DNA from: Lucifuga dentata
Taxonomy: Eukaryota > Chordata > Actinopteri > Ophidiiformes > Bythitidae
DNA length: 64,000 nucleotides
Direction: 5' to 3'
Assembly (NCBI GenBank): GCA_014773175.1
Contig: VXCM01001402.1
Span: forward strand, 1-64,000
A program made the position numbers and the translations under genes. Each line of letters begins with the position of its first letter. Positions within the stretch are counted from its first letter, which is position 1. Below are positions 38,332 through 50,541 of the stretch, in pieces. Below the pieces are notes generated by a model. That model saw only the letters and a program-made list of their open reading frames with translations, had not been told where the DNA came from and made no database searches.

Positions 38332-38909
38332 ATATATTCATCACATTTCAGCTTCAGTTTTTCTTACCCCCAAACTTTACTTCAGTACTTTCTGCCTTCG
38401 TACTCTGAGATGACACAAAGGACTGATGACTTTTCTGGCCTAACAATTGACCTCATGGTGTCTTTAGGTGCCTGATATAGATAAAATACACTTAAACAAA
38501 ACAAACTACCTTTTTATTCATAATGTTGAGATTTGTGTGCCAAATGTAAACTGTATTACACATATAGGGCTTTACTTGGACTTCTACTCTCCTTCTCTGT
38601 AACACCACTAGACACACTGAGTGAAAACTAGTGATTTTAAGTACTGTCTCTTTAAGGCCCGCTCCCGAAAAGCCTGCTCTGTTCTGATTGGCCAGCTGCA
38701 ACATGGAGGATACTGGCTAGACACTTCGTAGGTGTGTTTACACAGTCACATCACGTATTGAATCCAGTTATTTGTCAGTAAAAATTGCTAAAAACTGAAA
38801 ACATGCTAACCCTCAACATGTTATTCTGAAGATGTGTTAGATAAGCTTTATATGCTACAACTGTTTCACAACATCTGTTTGATTTGCTATGGATAATCAA
38901 AGGTATTCA

Positions 38910-38933
38910 ACACACACACACACACACACACAC
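38910..38933. repeat. (CA)n microsatellite
   Basis: About 12 CA units. Confidence 0.95.
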
Positions 38934-40164
38934 CTAGCCCTCTCTCATTCTAGATCAATCAATACATCAATAGATCGTCCTGTAGTTGGTTCAGAACAGG
39001 TTCATATCATGCATAAACTAACTGCTCCAGAATTTGTTTGAAAGCAGATGAAGAACATCTCCCTTAAAAAAAAGTCTCGGTGTGGCTGTTTTGGTCTTCA
39101 TCTGAGTGGGATTGCTATGTTCAGACAGGACCAAACAACCATACCAACCCTAGTCCGACTGATCCAGACTAAACCATGTAGGTGTGAAAAGATCTTAAAT
39201 CTTCTAAAAAAAAGGCTGCCTCTCTAGTAATACCTGCGTCAGTCAGTCATGTTTGGCTGGTTTACGCCAAATTTTAAGCATTTTCCATTTTGTGAGCTTT
39301 AAGTTGCAGACCACCTGCAACTAACACTGTTACATCTAACACAGAAACTTGGAGAAGAAACCTCACTGTTGATGTTAAAGCCGACAGTCAGATGTCACTG
39401 CTCTGATCCAAATCCTCACATCTTAATTTTTATGATTTCTGAGCTGTTCTGGTTCAGTAGCACCACATGGAATCAGCAAAACTCCAATAAATCCTGCTGT
39501 ATCTTTAGTTCCAGAAGTGATATTTGACTTACAGGCAGATGAAGCAGAGTGAACATGTTTAATATAGTCTCATTCAGTTTACCAAACAGGGACTAGATAT
39601 CTTTATTGCCTCTCTATTTTAAACACTCCAAAAGAGTAAACAATGACATCCTCTCCATTTGTTCAAACTGCAAAACAATAGTATTACAGTGCTCATTCGA
39701 TATGTTAAGAAATGATCATACCCACATGGTAAATACACATCCCTCTAGGCAAGCAACTAAATGGATAGAGGGGTGAACATTTTTTATAATAATAAACATG
39801 TATTTTAAAAAACAAGTGGCTGTTATTGAAAACTGAAACTTATGTAAATCAGCCAACTATGCAAAGTTTGGAAAAATGACTCAACTGGTGAAGTGTGAAA
39901 CAGTTTGACTTGTGCTTTATGTATTTATTCAACGCTTGAAAAAATGAAGACGGAGTGAAATGCGTCGCTGCCAGTGCTTGGCCCTGTTCTGAAAAGACTT
40001 TATTTATTGTCATCCAACAAGCTGATTAGCATTTTTTCAATAGCAGAGAATGGAGAGTTTCCAGTGATCATCACTGCCATTTAGTGTTTCACAATAATCA
40101 ACCAGACTTAATATAATATACTGATATAAATGATTTATTAGTAAAATTATTATGATTTACAGCT

Positions 40165-40692
40165 TTAAAGAACCATACCAGTAGTTTTGCATGTTTAACC
40201 CAACAAATAACTGTATACATGTTACATTCCTGCCAACCATTTTCCAAAAAATACTGCTGGAGCAGTCAATCTTCATACTGTTTTTCCTACCTTCCAGACT
40301 GCATTTAGTTTCAGTTCATTCCAGTACATTATAAAAAAAAATCAACTTGTAGAGGCTTGAAACTCATCAAGCGAACAACATGATGTTATTATTTTTTATT
40401 AGTAAATGTATGTCTCCACCAGGGAATATAGTCCCAGGAGAGGACAGCTTTTACCAGAGAAATGAAAACAACCATGCCTTCTACATGTAAAAAATTTAGC
40501 AGGTGAAACATTGAATTTTAAGGTGAGTGTATCACCCGAACATTTGATTTTGAAAGATTAGGATTTGGAAAAATAACATGAAAACTACAACATGGTTATA
40601 TATTTTGGAAAAATGGTTGGTGATAACGTAACATGTATGTGTGTAGTATTTATTAGGTTCAAACATGTAAAACCACTGGTATGGTCCTTTAA
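40165..40692. mobile_element. MITE with TTAA ends: complete copy, 528 bp
   Basis: Both ends are present: it starts TTAAAGAACCATACCAGTAG and ends ACCACTGGTATGGTCCTTTAA. The outer roughly 90 bases of the two ends match as reverse complements, including the CATGTTT and CCAACCATTTTCCA-type blocks. TTAA at both edges fits TTAA-targeting superfamilies (piggyBac or Kolobok), but the family is not identified. No coding capacity. This is the best reference copy in the window. Confidence 0.8.
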
Positions 40693-43409
40693 ATACCATC
40701 ACAATTACTAAGGACAGTAAGTTGTATTTTGAATTTTTTGACTATTCATGTATACATTGGGCACTCCCTTTATAGCAAAATAATTTCAGCATTTATTACT
40801 TAAACCTTCCAAAAATGCTTTGCCAGACATTATTATGACCTGACTCCACTACAGCCTCTATCAGCAATGTGCCATGAGGGTTTGTTTCCACTCAGAGTGC
40901 TGAATGGTGCTTCACTTTGCTTCGCTTTGTTCATGCTGAGCTGCATCAAACCTGCAAAATGTTTGAAATTTTCAGTGGGTAACACCTTCACCTTCAAACG
41001 GTGGTTGTCTTAGTTAGATTTCCATAAAATTTTCTATGAGTATTTATGATCCTCAGAGAATAAATCAATGCCCATGACTTTGTTGACCCCCTGACCTTTC
41101 TTCCAGTGCTACCATCAGGGTGGAATTTTCACTCGTACACAAGAAATATCAAAGTGGAATTTATTGAGCATATTCACACTTCCCAGAGGAAGATCCCTCT
41201 TTATTTCTTCTAGCAGCACCTTCAGGATAAATTTCCACTTACGTAACCCACACCTACACAACTTTCCCTTCCATCGCTGGTCAATAAAACATGCGTGAAT
41301 AATTGATTATGGGTTTGATTTTTAGAAACAATGATCCCAAGTCTAGAATTTTAATCATATATAAGTAAATATGAGTTTTAATCATTTTATGCAAAATAAT
41401 TCAACTGATTTGACTACTTCCTGTAAATGCTCTCATTTTTACAGTAGGTCATTTAACACAACACAGTAGTCAGCAAGGGAAAGTTAGAAAAAAAACCTTT
41501 GCAGCTATCAGATTTTCCAAGTTACGCCAGTGGTAAAATGCAAGTTTTTCAGAGAAAAGAAGAAGAAGCTTTATTTTCATGCAAACATAAACGAAAACTA
41601 GCTGTGTTTATTTCCCACTTGTGCATCTCACTGCAATGCTGAATCTGGAAGGCAAAAAACAGTGGTAAAGAGAAGACAATGGAAGCTTTTGGACCAACGA
41701 AGAAGGAAAAGATATGGTTGCATGGCCGTCATAACAAAGTTAAATAACATGACTGTTACAGAAACACAGATATGACCACGTGTTAACTCATTTGAGACAG
41801 AATGACCTCTTTAGATGAATTTGTCCTGTAAAACTGAGCATGACCTGCAGTCTAAAAATATATTTTACCATTGATAATCGCCTCTTTTAATTGTACTTTT
41901 TTCCTAAATAACTCAATGCTTAGTTTAGATTTTATCCCAGAGACTTTATTCTGTGACAACCATTTTCCCCCAAACATACCAATGAGAGAAAATGACTCTG
42001 GACTCAGTCTGAATATTTCATAGTTTGTATTGGGTGGTGGCAGCATCATCAGTATCAAGTTGCTTCAGCAGATATCTCAAAATCTTTGCAAATAAATCAA
42101 AACCTCTTTGGATGGTAAGTGGGAAAATAGATTTTGTAGGATGTGGGTGAATCAACCCTTTGAGTGATGACAGTTCAGTGAAGTGTAATAGCTGTTGCTC
42201 CATCGAGTCTTTTCATACTCTGGAGTTTCTGCTGTGATATTGATGATAAAGAAAGCCCTTGATACAAGCACAGACATGAAATATTGATACACAGCATGCA
42301 GACATAAGCTAAACAGACTCCAAACCATTTCAGAGCTGGCTTATTACTAAAATGACAAAGTCAACACTGGCATATAGGATAAGAGATTCTGAATATCGTA
42401 AAGCTCAATAGACTAATTTAGTTGTTATTTGCATTTTCATTCCATACTTATGGCATTTCATTACATCAGGATGGCAGAGAATTTCTAATTAACTCCACAG
42501 CTGAATAAAGGTCTTATTTCTAAGACACCCATGATGTCAACATTATAACTTATTAAATGACATGTTTTTTTAAAGCAGTATTTCATCTAGTCTCAGCACA
42601 ACTCAATCTGTTTTAGCATTTTCTATCAAGAGCCATTTTTTAGTAATACTGCAGCGAACTCTCTTAATCTGTCTTGCTACAAGATAATATAGGAAAAACT
42701 TTGAATAGGAGAAAGTATATTAAGAAAAAGAGGAATTATTCACCTGACTGGCATTTTTTTTTTTCTTTTATTTTTTGGAAAAATAAGTCTTAAAAGCTAA
42801 ATTTGAGAGTAAATTATTTGTTAAGATGTATATCTTTGCAGTGTAATAAATACAAATGATACAACTGCAATGCAACACAGCGTGGAAAATGAGGAATCCC
42901 ATTTGTTACGTTATGTTTTTAAATTGAAATGTATGAATGTTGATGTGTTTGATTTAAACAGATCATATGCAACATTATCTTATAAACTGGGTCATTATTT
43001 TAGCTCCATGTGATCTAATATAGAGTTATTGTTTCTATTAATATGCATTATGATTAACTGTCCAGTGTATTTTGTACTAGTGAGAGGCTATATGGGCTTT
43101 TCTGGGAATCAGTTTTGTGTAGATGGTGAAAAGCATTTTCCAAATAAAGAAAAATTATAAAGGTCCTGCGACAGTGAATTATTTTTCCCTTGTTCACATT
43201 TTAAAGAATCAAATCTTATCATGTTGGCTTAACTGTGCTTTAAACACAAACACAAAAATACACACAGGCACACTGCATGCATATAAGTATAAAATCACGT
43301 TATCAGTTTAAACAGGCACAGTTATTGTATCAGTCAGTAAGTTTTCCTACCCACTTTGTGCAATTTTTGTCAGTACTGTGATTGATGCAAAAATGCAAAG
43401 TATTTACAC
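40693..43409. other. Noncoding AT-rich sequence
   Basis: No gene recognised. Short oligo-A and oligo-T runs, for example near 42757-42766. The open frames at 41852-42203 have no family motif. Confidence 0.6.
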
Positions 43410-43797
43410 TACAGGCCAGAAGTTTGAGGCCATCCCCAGATTTAAAAAAAAATCATTAATACACTGTTTGTTTTACAATTTATTGCACAGGAAATGATAA
43501 AAAATACTTTAAAATAAATGTAACTACTTAGTTTTCGAGAAGAATTTGTCAACAAGAGCACATTATGTAGCCACTATGGCTGAAGAAATTATTTTTAATG
43601 AAGGCATGCCCAGTCCGTATTAGTGCATTGGTACTCCAATTGTGTTCCATCTCCCTTGCCCAAACTTCCTTGCTTATGTGTTTCAACATTCTATTCAATA
43701 GCCTGCTGTCTGCCTTCTCCCACATCATTTTGTGATTAACTTGCAGCCCAGTCTGTTCATGCTAAATCTGGGGGTGGCCTCAAACCTCTGGCCTGTA
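43410..43797. mobile_element. Tc1/mariner-type MITE, 388 bp, with TA ends
   Basis: Begins TACAGGCCAGAAGTTTGAGG then CCATCCCCAGATTTA, and ends TAAATCTGGGGGTGGCCTCA followed by AACCTCTGGCCTGTA. The two ends are inverted repeats of about 35 bases with few mismatches (CTACAGGCCAGA against TCTGGCCTGTAT). The TACAG...CTGTA edges with possible TA duplication fit the Tc1/mariner group. It contains no intact transposase. Confidence 0.75.
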
Positions 43798-43808
43798 TTA
43801 TAGGTGGA

Positions 43809-43843
43809 ATTAATAGGATTCCAAATAACGGAATCCTATTAAT
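43809..43843. repeat. Perfect 14-bp hairpin, 7-base loop
   Basis: Arms 43809-43822 and 43830-43843, loop AAATAAC, 12 bases right of the Tc1/mariner-type MITE. The arm sequence ATTAATAGGATTCC partly recurs near 45017 (ATTAATAGAATTCC) in a MITE-like copy, so it may be the remnant end of another element. Confidence 0.85.
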
Positions 43844-44925
43844 CCAATGGATAGTTTACATGGTTGAGTAAATCGAATTGCATAATCCTGGTCTGTTGTT
43901 CTTGTGGACATGCAGTAGTAACTTGTGGCCACGCTTTAATTATCTCATTCACATGCATTAGTGAGTCGTTGCCATGAGTTGTTTTTCTTTTTTCACAAAT
44001 GTCACCACCGGGGCTCCATACAAATTTACTTCTGAACACATGTAAGTAGTAGAACTTTGAGCATTTTGCTTACAACTGACTGGCACTGACTTGTCAGGTA
44101 TTGTATATCTACACAATAATATTAAACTGTATGTAAATGGAGTGCAGCTGTAAACACATCCAAAGTGCTTTACAAAAATGATGTGATGCATATACAGTGC
44201 AGGACTTTGTATCTAAAAGTTTGGTGTAAATGTATTCATGTCAATAACACAACATCCTCCACCTATCTTTACCATCTACACAATTCTACAATCGAGTTTC
44301 CTGCATGTAAGATTCAAGCAGCTAACATGACACACGACAGGAAGTCAGGCAGAAGGAAGCTGGCAGGTACACCGCAGTATTTTCGGATTTGTATGTGACA
44401 ACAGTTGATGCATTGTTATATGTGCAAACACAGTATGGTTCCAGCTGAGTTCTTCTTTGTGGCTCATGGATGAGTAGTTGCTGCACTGGTGACTTTGGCG
44501 CTTCTCCCGGCTGATTCCTGATGTGTGCGTATGTGTGTTGGTGTGTGACAGCTGAAGCTTTTGTCAGCAGCAGTTCATTATGTCGGTGAACAGCAATGAG
44601 CTGAGCTTGGTGTATTGGACGTTGAGAAAAACAATGTGCTTCCAGTAAACACTGCTGTAGGTGGTTTGTGCCTCTTCAGACATACAAATGAGTTTGAGTT
44701 AGAGGCTATTTAGACTTTATTTCCATCATTTCCAGTCAGGGCTGTTGGTTAGTTCAGTTAAATGGATTTCTAAGAATCTGTGGGTTGTGCTGTTGAGCGA
44801 TATACTGCATTAGCCACGTACAGCCTGTGTGTATTCAAAGAAATAAATATTTACATTACTGCTGTTTCATATTTTACTTTTTAAAATTAATTTCTCATCC
44901 TTTTCAGGCAGCCATTTATTTCAGA
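43844..44925. other. Noncoding
   Basis: No gene recognised. 44420-44660 is richer in GC than its surroundings but carries no long frame or recognisable motif. Confidence 0.5.
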
Positions 44926-45297
44926 CAGTATGTTTACATGGACACAAAACTCAGATTTTTCTGTCTGTACTGCAACTAAGATAAAAATATGAAGTAAATC
45001 GTAGATACGGACAGAATTAATAGAATTCCGTTGTTCCCTGAATAGATGTGACTTGTTCAATCATGTTACAGGTGAGGAAATGCATTTTCAAAATGCTTAT
45101 GTTATTGTAAATAGATGAAGTGTTTCCATGCTTGGGTAAATCAACATAAATCGATTATTATGGGTCTTTTACTCAGAGTACACAAACATCCTTTTACGCT
45201 CATTTTAATTTGATTATGTTGTTTACATGACATTTGAAAAAAAATGGACTTTAATGAGATAGAATCAAAGTTTTAATGTACATATGTAAATGTGCTG
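44926..45297. mobile_element. MITE-like element, CATGTAAACA family (copy 3), 372 bp
   Basis: The left end CAGTATGTTTACATGGACA and the right end ATCAAAGTTTTAATGTACA plus TATGTAAATGTGCTG are imperfect inverted repeats. The internal CAGGTGAGGAAATGCA block is shared with the copies near 2515 and 16421. It is the most complete copy of this family. Confidence 0.7.
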
Positions 45298-45465
45298 AAT
45301 ATGATACAAATACTGACTTGCAGAGACGGGAAACTTGCCTGAGATTGTTGTCGTGAACATCAGTCTACTTGTCAAAGTTATTTTATCATTGTGTGGTGAT
45401 GCAGTGCAGACCTTTCAAATCAATCTGTGCTTTCAACTGTGTACACCATAAAGTATTTCAGGGTG

Positions 45466-46851
45466 GTTCAACTTAAAAACATAAGTTCCCTTGCTGCCTT
45501 GAAAATGTGAGTTCACTCAACATAAAAATCTCTTTGTTTCAATTGAAAAACTTAAGTTGAATAAGTTAAACTAATACCTTTGCATTGTGTCAGTGTGTTA
45601 TTTCAAGTTGTCAAAGTTGATTCAACTAGTGAACAACAGTTGATTTGACTTGATTATCTTAGTTAAAACAATGAATTATTTCTCATTATCCATGAGAGAA
45701 AACCTACTGCATTAGGTCAAGTGAATGTAAATTCCTGCACTGTAAACCCAAATTAGTTCAGTCTACTCCAAACATTTGTGGAAACCAATTACCTCAAAAA
45801 AGTTGAATTTCCAAACTTAATAATTAAACTTTATTAGCCTTTATTTATGCAGGGGTAGCTCACTGAGCATCAAATGCGCTTCTGCAGGAATGCCCTGCTC
45901 ACACACCTATCAATGTGTAAAGAAAAACTTCCCAGTGAACAAAGTGGAAACTCTGTGCTGTGTGAAAAGTCTCTCAGTTAAAGCTTATTAAAGCTTCAAC
46001 AACAAGAGAGTGATATAATCAGAACCTAACAGCAGAGTGCAGCAGGGAGGTCACTAAAAGAAAACACGCTCTCTCTGATGGTTACACACCAGAAAGTAGA
46101 AAGCATTCAAATGTAACTCAAACTGCTACAGCAACAAATAAACTTACACAAAGCTATAATATTCACAAAAAGATTATAACAGATATTTGCAACAGAAATA
46201 TTTCTAACAGAACTAGAACTCAAAGCATGTAACAATGCTGCAAGGCATGCTGGGAGAATCAGAGCAGAGTCATGTGTGTCATTTAACTCAAAACAACTGA
46301 GTCATTAGTACTCTAAACCACCTAAACTCCTGCAATAGTTGAGTTGTATTAACTTTTACAAGGTTTTTAAGGAATACTCAAAAACCTTCCTTCCTTACTC
46401 AGTTTTTCTGAGTGGAGTGTACTATTGGGATTTACAGTGTACCAAAATACATGTTTTCATCGCTTATTGATTATCTTAAGTTGCTCTGTACTACATTTCA
46501 TGGTGCAATGATATGGCAAAGCTGAGTTTCCCAGCTAAAAATTCATGGCGCCTTAATTTTTTATTTTTTTTTTTTAAACCTGATAACTTAAAAAAGTAAG
46601 TTGAATGAACACTAACAACAGTCTTCAACTTTCTAATAGTCAAGACAACAAATGATTTTAAGTTCAGTTTCTCTAAAACTTAGAGACTTGTGTGCAATAT
46701 CTAAAACTTATCATGATTTTTTGAGCTAAAGAGAAGAAATAAGTTCACATAACTAAAGAGGGCTGTTGTGTTTTACAGTGTACNTTTTTTGAGCTAAAGA
46801 GAAGAAATAAGTTCACATAACTAAAGAGGGCTGTTGTGTTTTACAGTGTAC
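45466..46851. mobile_element. Nested DNA elements with ACTGTAAA-type ends
   Basis: The inner unit 45738-46439 runs from CACTGTAAACCCAAATTAGT to a matching reverse-complement end TATTGGGATTTACAGTG (702 bp). It interrupts an older AAGTTGA/TCAACTT-rich sequence on both sides, whose right end is TTGTGTTTTACAGTGTAC. No transposase is present. ACACTGTAAAA-type ends with AAGTTGA-rich interiors are typical of fish non-autonomous DNA transposons. The outer left boundary is approximate. Confidence 0.6.
46717..46851. repeat. Perfect 67-bp direct repeat around a single N
   Basis: 46717-46783 and 46785-46851 are identical, split by the N at 46784. As at 32197, this looks like an unmerged contig overlap rather than biology. 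Confidence 0.9.
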
Positions 46852-48310
46852 ATACTCATCAATAATTTAACTCGGACAAAAATCAAAGCAGACATGATGC
46901 TGACGGTGATGGATTACAGTACATACAGTACCAAAAGTTTCTTTCTCTGCGAGCTGATTTTCACTTTACTGAAATCCATGGAAGCTAATGGCAGCCTGGA
47001 CAAGAAAAGTTTGGTTCCTTTTATAAATATTTATTCTGCATATATTTTGGTCTTTTTTTTTTTTTTTTTTTTTTTACAGTATACCACTATGATGCAACTA
47101 TACTACCAAGATTAATCTTCATTCTTATTTGGACTGATTTATCTTTATCTTTATGTATTTATTTGACTGACTTTTGGTATTTTTGGAATTTTGCTATTCT
47201 CCCCTTAAAATAATAGCAGCATACATATCAAACTCGCTGGTCAATTTATTGTACACAGAAGTACTTGTTTATTGATTTCTGTCATTTTCTATGAAAATGA
47301 GTAGTTTGGCAACTAAAGGCCACTCACAGGGTAGCAGAATCAGTTTGCAGTTGTTTTACACTGATTAAATCTATACATTCTTATTGTCAATTTCCACTAT
47401 TTTTAGACCTATAACCTCTAAACTCTCTCTTCTCTACTTAGCAGGCTATTCAATCCAATACTTTGATACTCATTTCCAGCTTGCTTCATTACTACCTCAC
47501 TTGTTTTACTGACAGGAAGTTGAAGACAGAAGACGAGATTTCCCGTAATGACTGGCCACATGTTGGGAGAGCCTGTGCCGTACATGACGGTTAATAATGT
47601 TCATGTTTGTTTTTTTTTTTTTTTTTNTTTTTTTTTTTTTTTTGTTTTTTTATATAATCATTCTCTGTTCAGAATTCAGTGTACTCAATGTGTTTCACCA
47701 TTTCCTGAAGTTGGAAAAGCCTGTAAATCTCCTCTGGGATGTTTTACTTGCTGCCAAAACAGCTGATTAACTGGAGGGGAAAGTACTTCTTTGCCTTCAC
47801 ACACAAAATGAGATAAGCTATATCAAGGCACAACTCTCCAATGAGTAAAGGGAATAACATGTGCTGAATGTAATATAGCATGAAAAACATGGATACGGTG
47901 TGTGGTCGAGATACAGGTGAGATGTTACTGTTGATGTCAGCAAAATAAGACTGATGAAATTACAAAGCTTTCGCTTCTTGTTTCACTAATAAACACGCAT
48001 CACTACCTCTAAAATGTGAAGCGAGTGTGATCTCAAATTGGTAAAATTAATGGCATTTCTTCATTTTCAGCTCAACTCTGCCCTGTGAGGTTACATTACA
48101 TTAATAAGGTTGCTGCATTTATGGAACCACAACACATTACATGCTGCCCTTATGGTAATTGCTCAGCAATTACTATAATATTCATTGCAGACTGTGCAGA
48201 AAAGTGTGTGTATGTGTGTGTGTGTTCTGGTGTTGCAGGGATTAGAGTGCAGGGATAATTGGATAAATACTTGATGCAGAAATCATACAGTGCATACATA
48301 TGCACACAAG

Positions 48311-48312
<2 letters not shown>
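46852..48312. other. Noncoding, two oligo-T runs
   Basis: Oligo-T at 47053-47075 and, with an N at 47627, at 47610-47643. The stretch 48060-48200 has AATTAC/TAATTG motifs and no simple repeat, and could be a conserved element. No gene recognised. Confidence 0.5.
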
Positions 48313-48364
<52 letters not shown>

Positions 48365-48385
48365 GTCTGTCTGTCTGTCTGTCTC
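48313..48385. repeat. Compound (CT)n-(GTCT)n microsatellite
   Basis: About 23 CT units then six GTCT units. A similar GTCT/CT array occurs at 50995-51092. Confidence 0.95.
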
Positions 48386-48933
48386 AGCAAGTACGTATGT
48401 GTTAAAGATAGCTTTAATATGACTGGAAGTTCAAGGCAAAATGCTAGACAAGTGAATTATGCACATTTAAAGATGTCAGCTGGAGTTTGTGATAAATGAC
48501 TCGAACCTGAGACAGACTGTTACAGCTGAGAGTTGACCCTCACCCAGACAGGGGTTCAGTCTCCTCTTCAATACAGACTTTAATGGCGGTAAGCTGCTGC
48601 CCACTTTTGGTTCAGGGTTGGGTTAATAAATAAATTAGCTTGATTTTGCTGCAGTTTTTATTCATGACTTTACAGTTATCCATGAACTGTAAAGATGCTT
48701 TTGGGAAGATGTGCATAAAAATGGCTAATTAATTGTGATAAATAATAGAAAAAGAAGCAAACTTTTCCCACTTTCATAAACATTCTAATCAATGCAGATT
48801 CATGAGTTGGTGTTTCTTCACCTGAGCCTTTAATACAGCCTTTTTATGATATTATTTTTATTAACAGCATCTATCAAGCATAATTTTTTCAACCCATGAA
48901 AAACACCCTTGTTTTCAGCTTAATGGCTTTGCA

Positions 48934-48938
<5 letters not shown>
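48386..48938. other. Noncoding
   Basis: Nothing recognised. Confidence 0.6.

Positions 48939-48998
<60 letters not shown>
48939..48998. repeat. (AC)30 microsatellite, uninterrupted
   Basis: Sixty bases of pure AC, the longest clean dinucleotide repeat in the window and likely polymorphic. Confidence 0.97.
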
Positions 48999-49002
<4 letters not shown>

Positions 49003-49305
49003 GGGTTTTATAAAGCTTTTCATAAATGCAGGGATTGTAGAATTTTCTCAGACAAGCATGTGAATCTTCAACTGAGCTTACAACATGACTATTGAATGAA
49101 TACTGGATATTCAGGGGCAGTTTTCTGTCATCATACCTTGCAATGACTTATATTTTATGTTAAATTTCACAAATTCTGACAAAGGTTAATTTATAAACAC
49201 ATAAAGTGATTTTATTTCCCTTCATGTAACCTCTCTGTGCTGGCTCTTATCTTTTAGCATCTAAATTATACATTCACTTGGTACAAGGTTGGGACTATTG
49301 TGTTA

Positions 49306-49353
49306 TTTATTATATTCTGGGGCTTCAGATTTACAGCCCCAGAATATAATAAA
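49306..49353. repeat. Perfect 19-bp hairpin, 10-base loop
   Basis: Arms 49306-49324 and 49335-49353 are exact reverse complements (core TCTGGGGCT/AGCCCCAGA). No gene context. Confidence 0.85.
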
Positions 49354-49848
49354 ATACTGAATGCCGTAAATCTCTCTCTGAAGTCAGGCAGAGGGAGTGG
49401 GGCAGCTTTTGAATTTTATGAGAGGGGAATTAGTGATTATGATTCCCTGGTAATGTGTTGTGTTGGCTCAGTATGCAGATAACAGTGGGGGGATAAATTA
49501 ACATGTTTCCCAAACTGATCTGTCTGATTTCACATTCAGCGGGGGGGGCAATCAAGAAAGAGAGAGTGAGAGCACGCGAGAGAGAGAGTAAACGCAGAAG
49601 AAAGATAGAATGAGAAGTAAGTGATGGAATGATGGACACGAGGAAGCAGCAATTTGTTTTATTTGTCTCAAGAAGCAGTGGATGGAGTGTAAATGCATTT
49701 AAAAGAGACTTCTCTAGTGGTCTAATATTCATTCATCAATTAATATATTGATAGTATTGATAATATTTGGTGACTTTAGCATTAATAATTTATGAAAGAT
49801 TTAGACAAAAAAAAAGTAATATATGTTGCGTTTTCTGTCATGAATTCA
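49354..49848. other. Noncoding, GA-rich patch
   Basis: A G run near 49540-49548 and GA-rich sequence at 49555-49590. The arginine/leucine-rich open frames across it are low complexity. Confidence 0.6.
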
Positions 49849-50105
49849 ATGATGGATCTGAAGCACGTTTTAAGGATTAGGGTTAGGGTTAGGGTTTTAA
49901 GTCTCTACAAGTTGATTTTAAGTGTATTAGAATGAACTGAAACCAATGGCTGGAAGGTAGGAAAAGCAATTATAATATTTACCACTCCAGTGGCATACTG
50001 TATTTTGGGAAATGGTTGTCAATAAATGATTGTCAGTGACATAACATGTATGCAAGTTGTATATAGCAGGCTCTAACATGGTAAATCACTGATATGGTCC
50101 TTTAA
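49849..50105 (-). mobile_element. MITE with TTAA ends: reverse copy carrying a TTAGGG insert
   Basis: On the minus strand it starts TTAAAGGACCATATCAGTGA at 50105 and is collinear with the copies at 40165 and 53490. It includes CCTACCTTCCAGCCATTGGT and TCAACTTGTAGAGACTTAAA. It continues past 49895 into CGTGCTTCAGATCCATCAT, matching the MITE order. Only the 49875-49894 block is foreign. Confidence 0.75.
49875..49894 (+). repeat. Interstitial telomere-type insert, GA + (TTAGGG)3
   Basis: Three exact TTAGGG units preceded by GA sit inside a MITE copy and are bounded by direct repeats TTTTAAG at 49868-49874 and 49895-49901. The matching MITE copies have no such block at this point, so it is a small insertion. 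Insertion at a break with telomeric filler is a plausible origin. Confidence 0.8.
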
Positions 50106-50541
50106 TCTGCCTTTCTGCGTGTAAAATAGAAAGTGAGAGAAGTGGTGCTACACTCAGCAGATGCCTGTTCTTATGGAGTTGTGTAACTGTTGCAACAGCA
50201 GCGATTATGAAAGTATTTGTTTTTAATGTATTCAAACACCTGCAGCATGATTTCACTTCTTGACTTCACTGGAGAGATGATTCAGTTTACGTGGAGGCAC
50301 TTTGTCAAAACCAGCAGCATCTGTTTCACCAAACTCTGACACGCACAAGAGTGTGTGGAGAGGACATTTACATTAAAATTACAACACTGCCAAAACATTT
50401 TTACCAGCGGTGACTTACAACTAAACTAAAAGCTTGTTTCTGTTTTCGCTGGGGAACAGAGAGAAGATAAGATGGCAGATCTTCAGGACAGCCAAACCAA
50501 GTTAAAAAAAAAATATATAACATAAAAGCAGAAATGATTGA
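50106..50541. other. Noncoding
   Basis: No gene recognised up to the LINE remnant. Confidence 0.6.

Larger units (their letters stand above)
35321..40164. other. Noncoding upstream region with simple repeats
   Basis: No gene recognised. It contains a perfect palindrome at 37551-37572 and microsatellites at 37796-37830, 38275-38328 and 38910-38933. A segment at about 38600-38760 (CCCGCTCC, CTGATTGGCCAGCTGCAAC) looks like a dispersed fish repeat, though I see no second copy in the window. Confidence 0.5.

Noticed and set aside
49875..49894. True telomere or chromosome end
   Set aside because: Only three units, flanked on both sides by ordinary MITE sequence.
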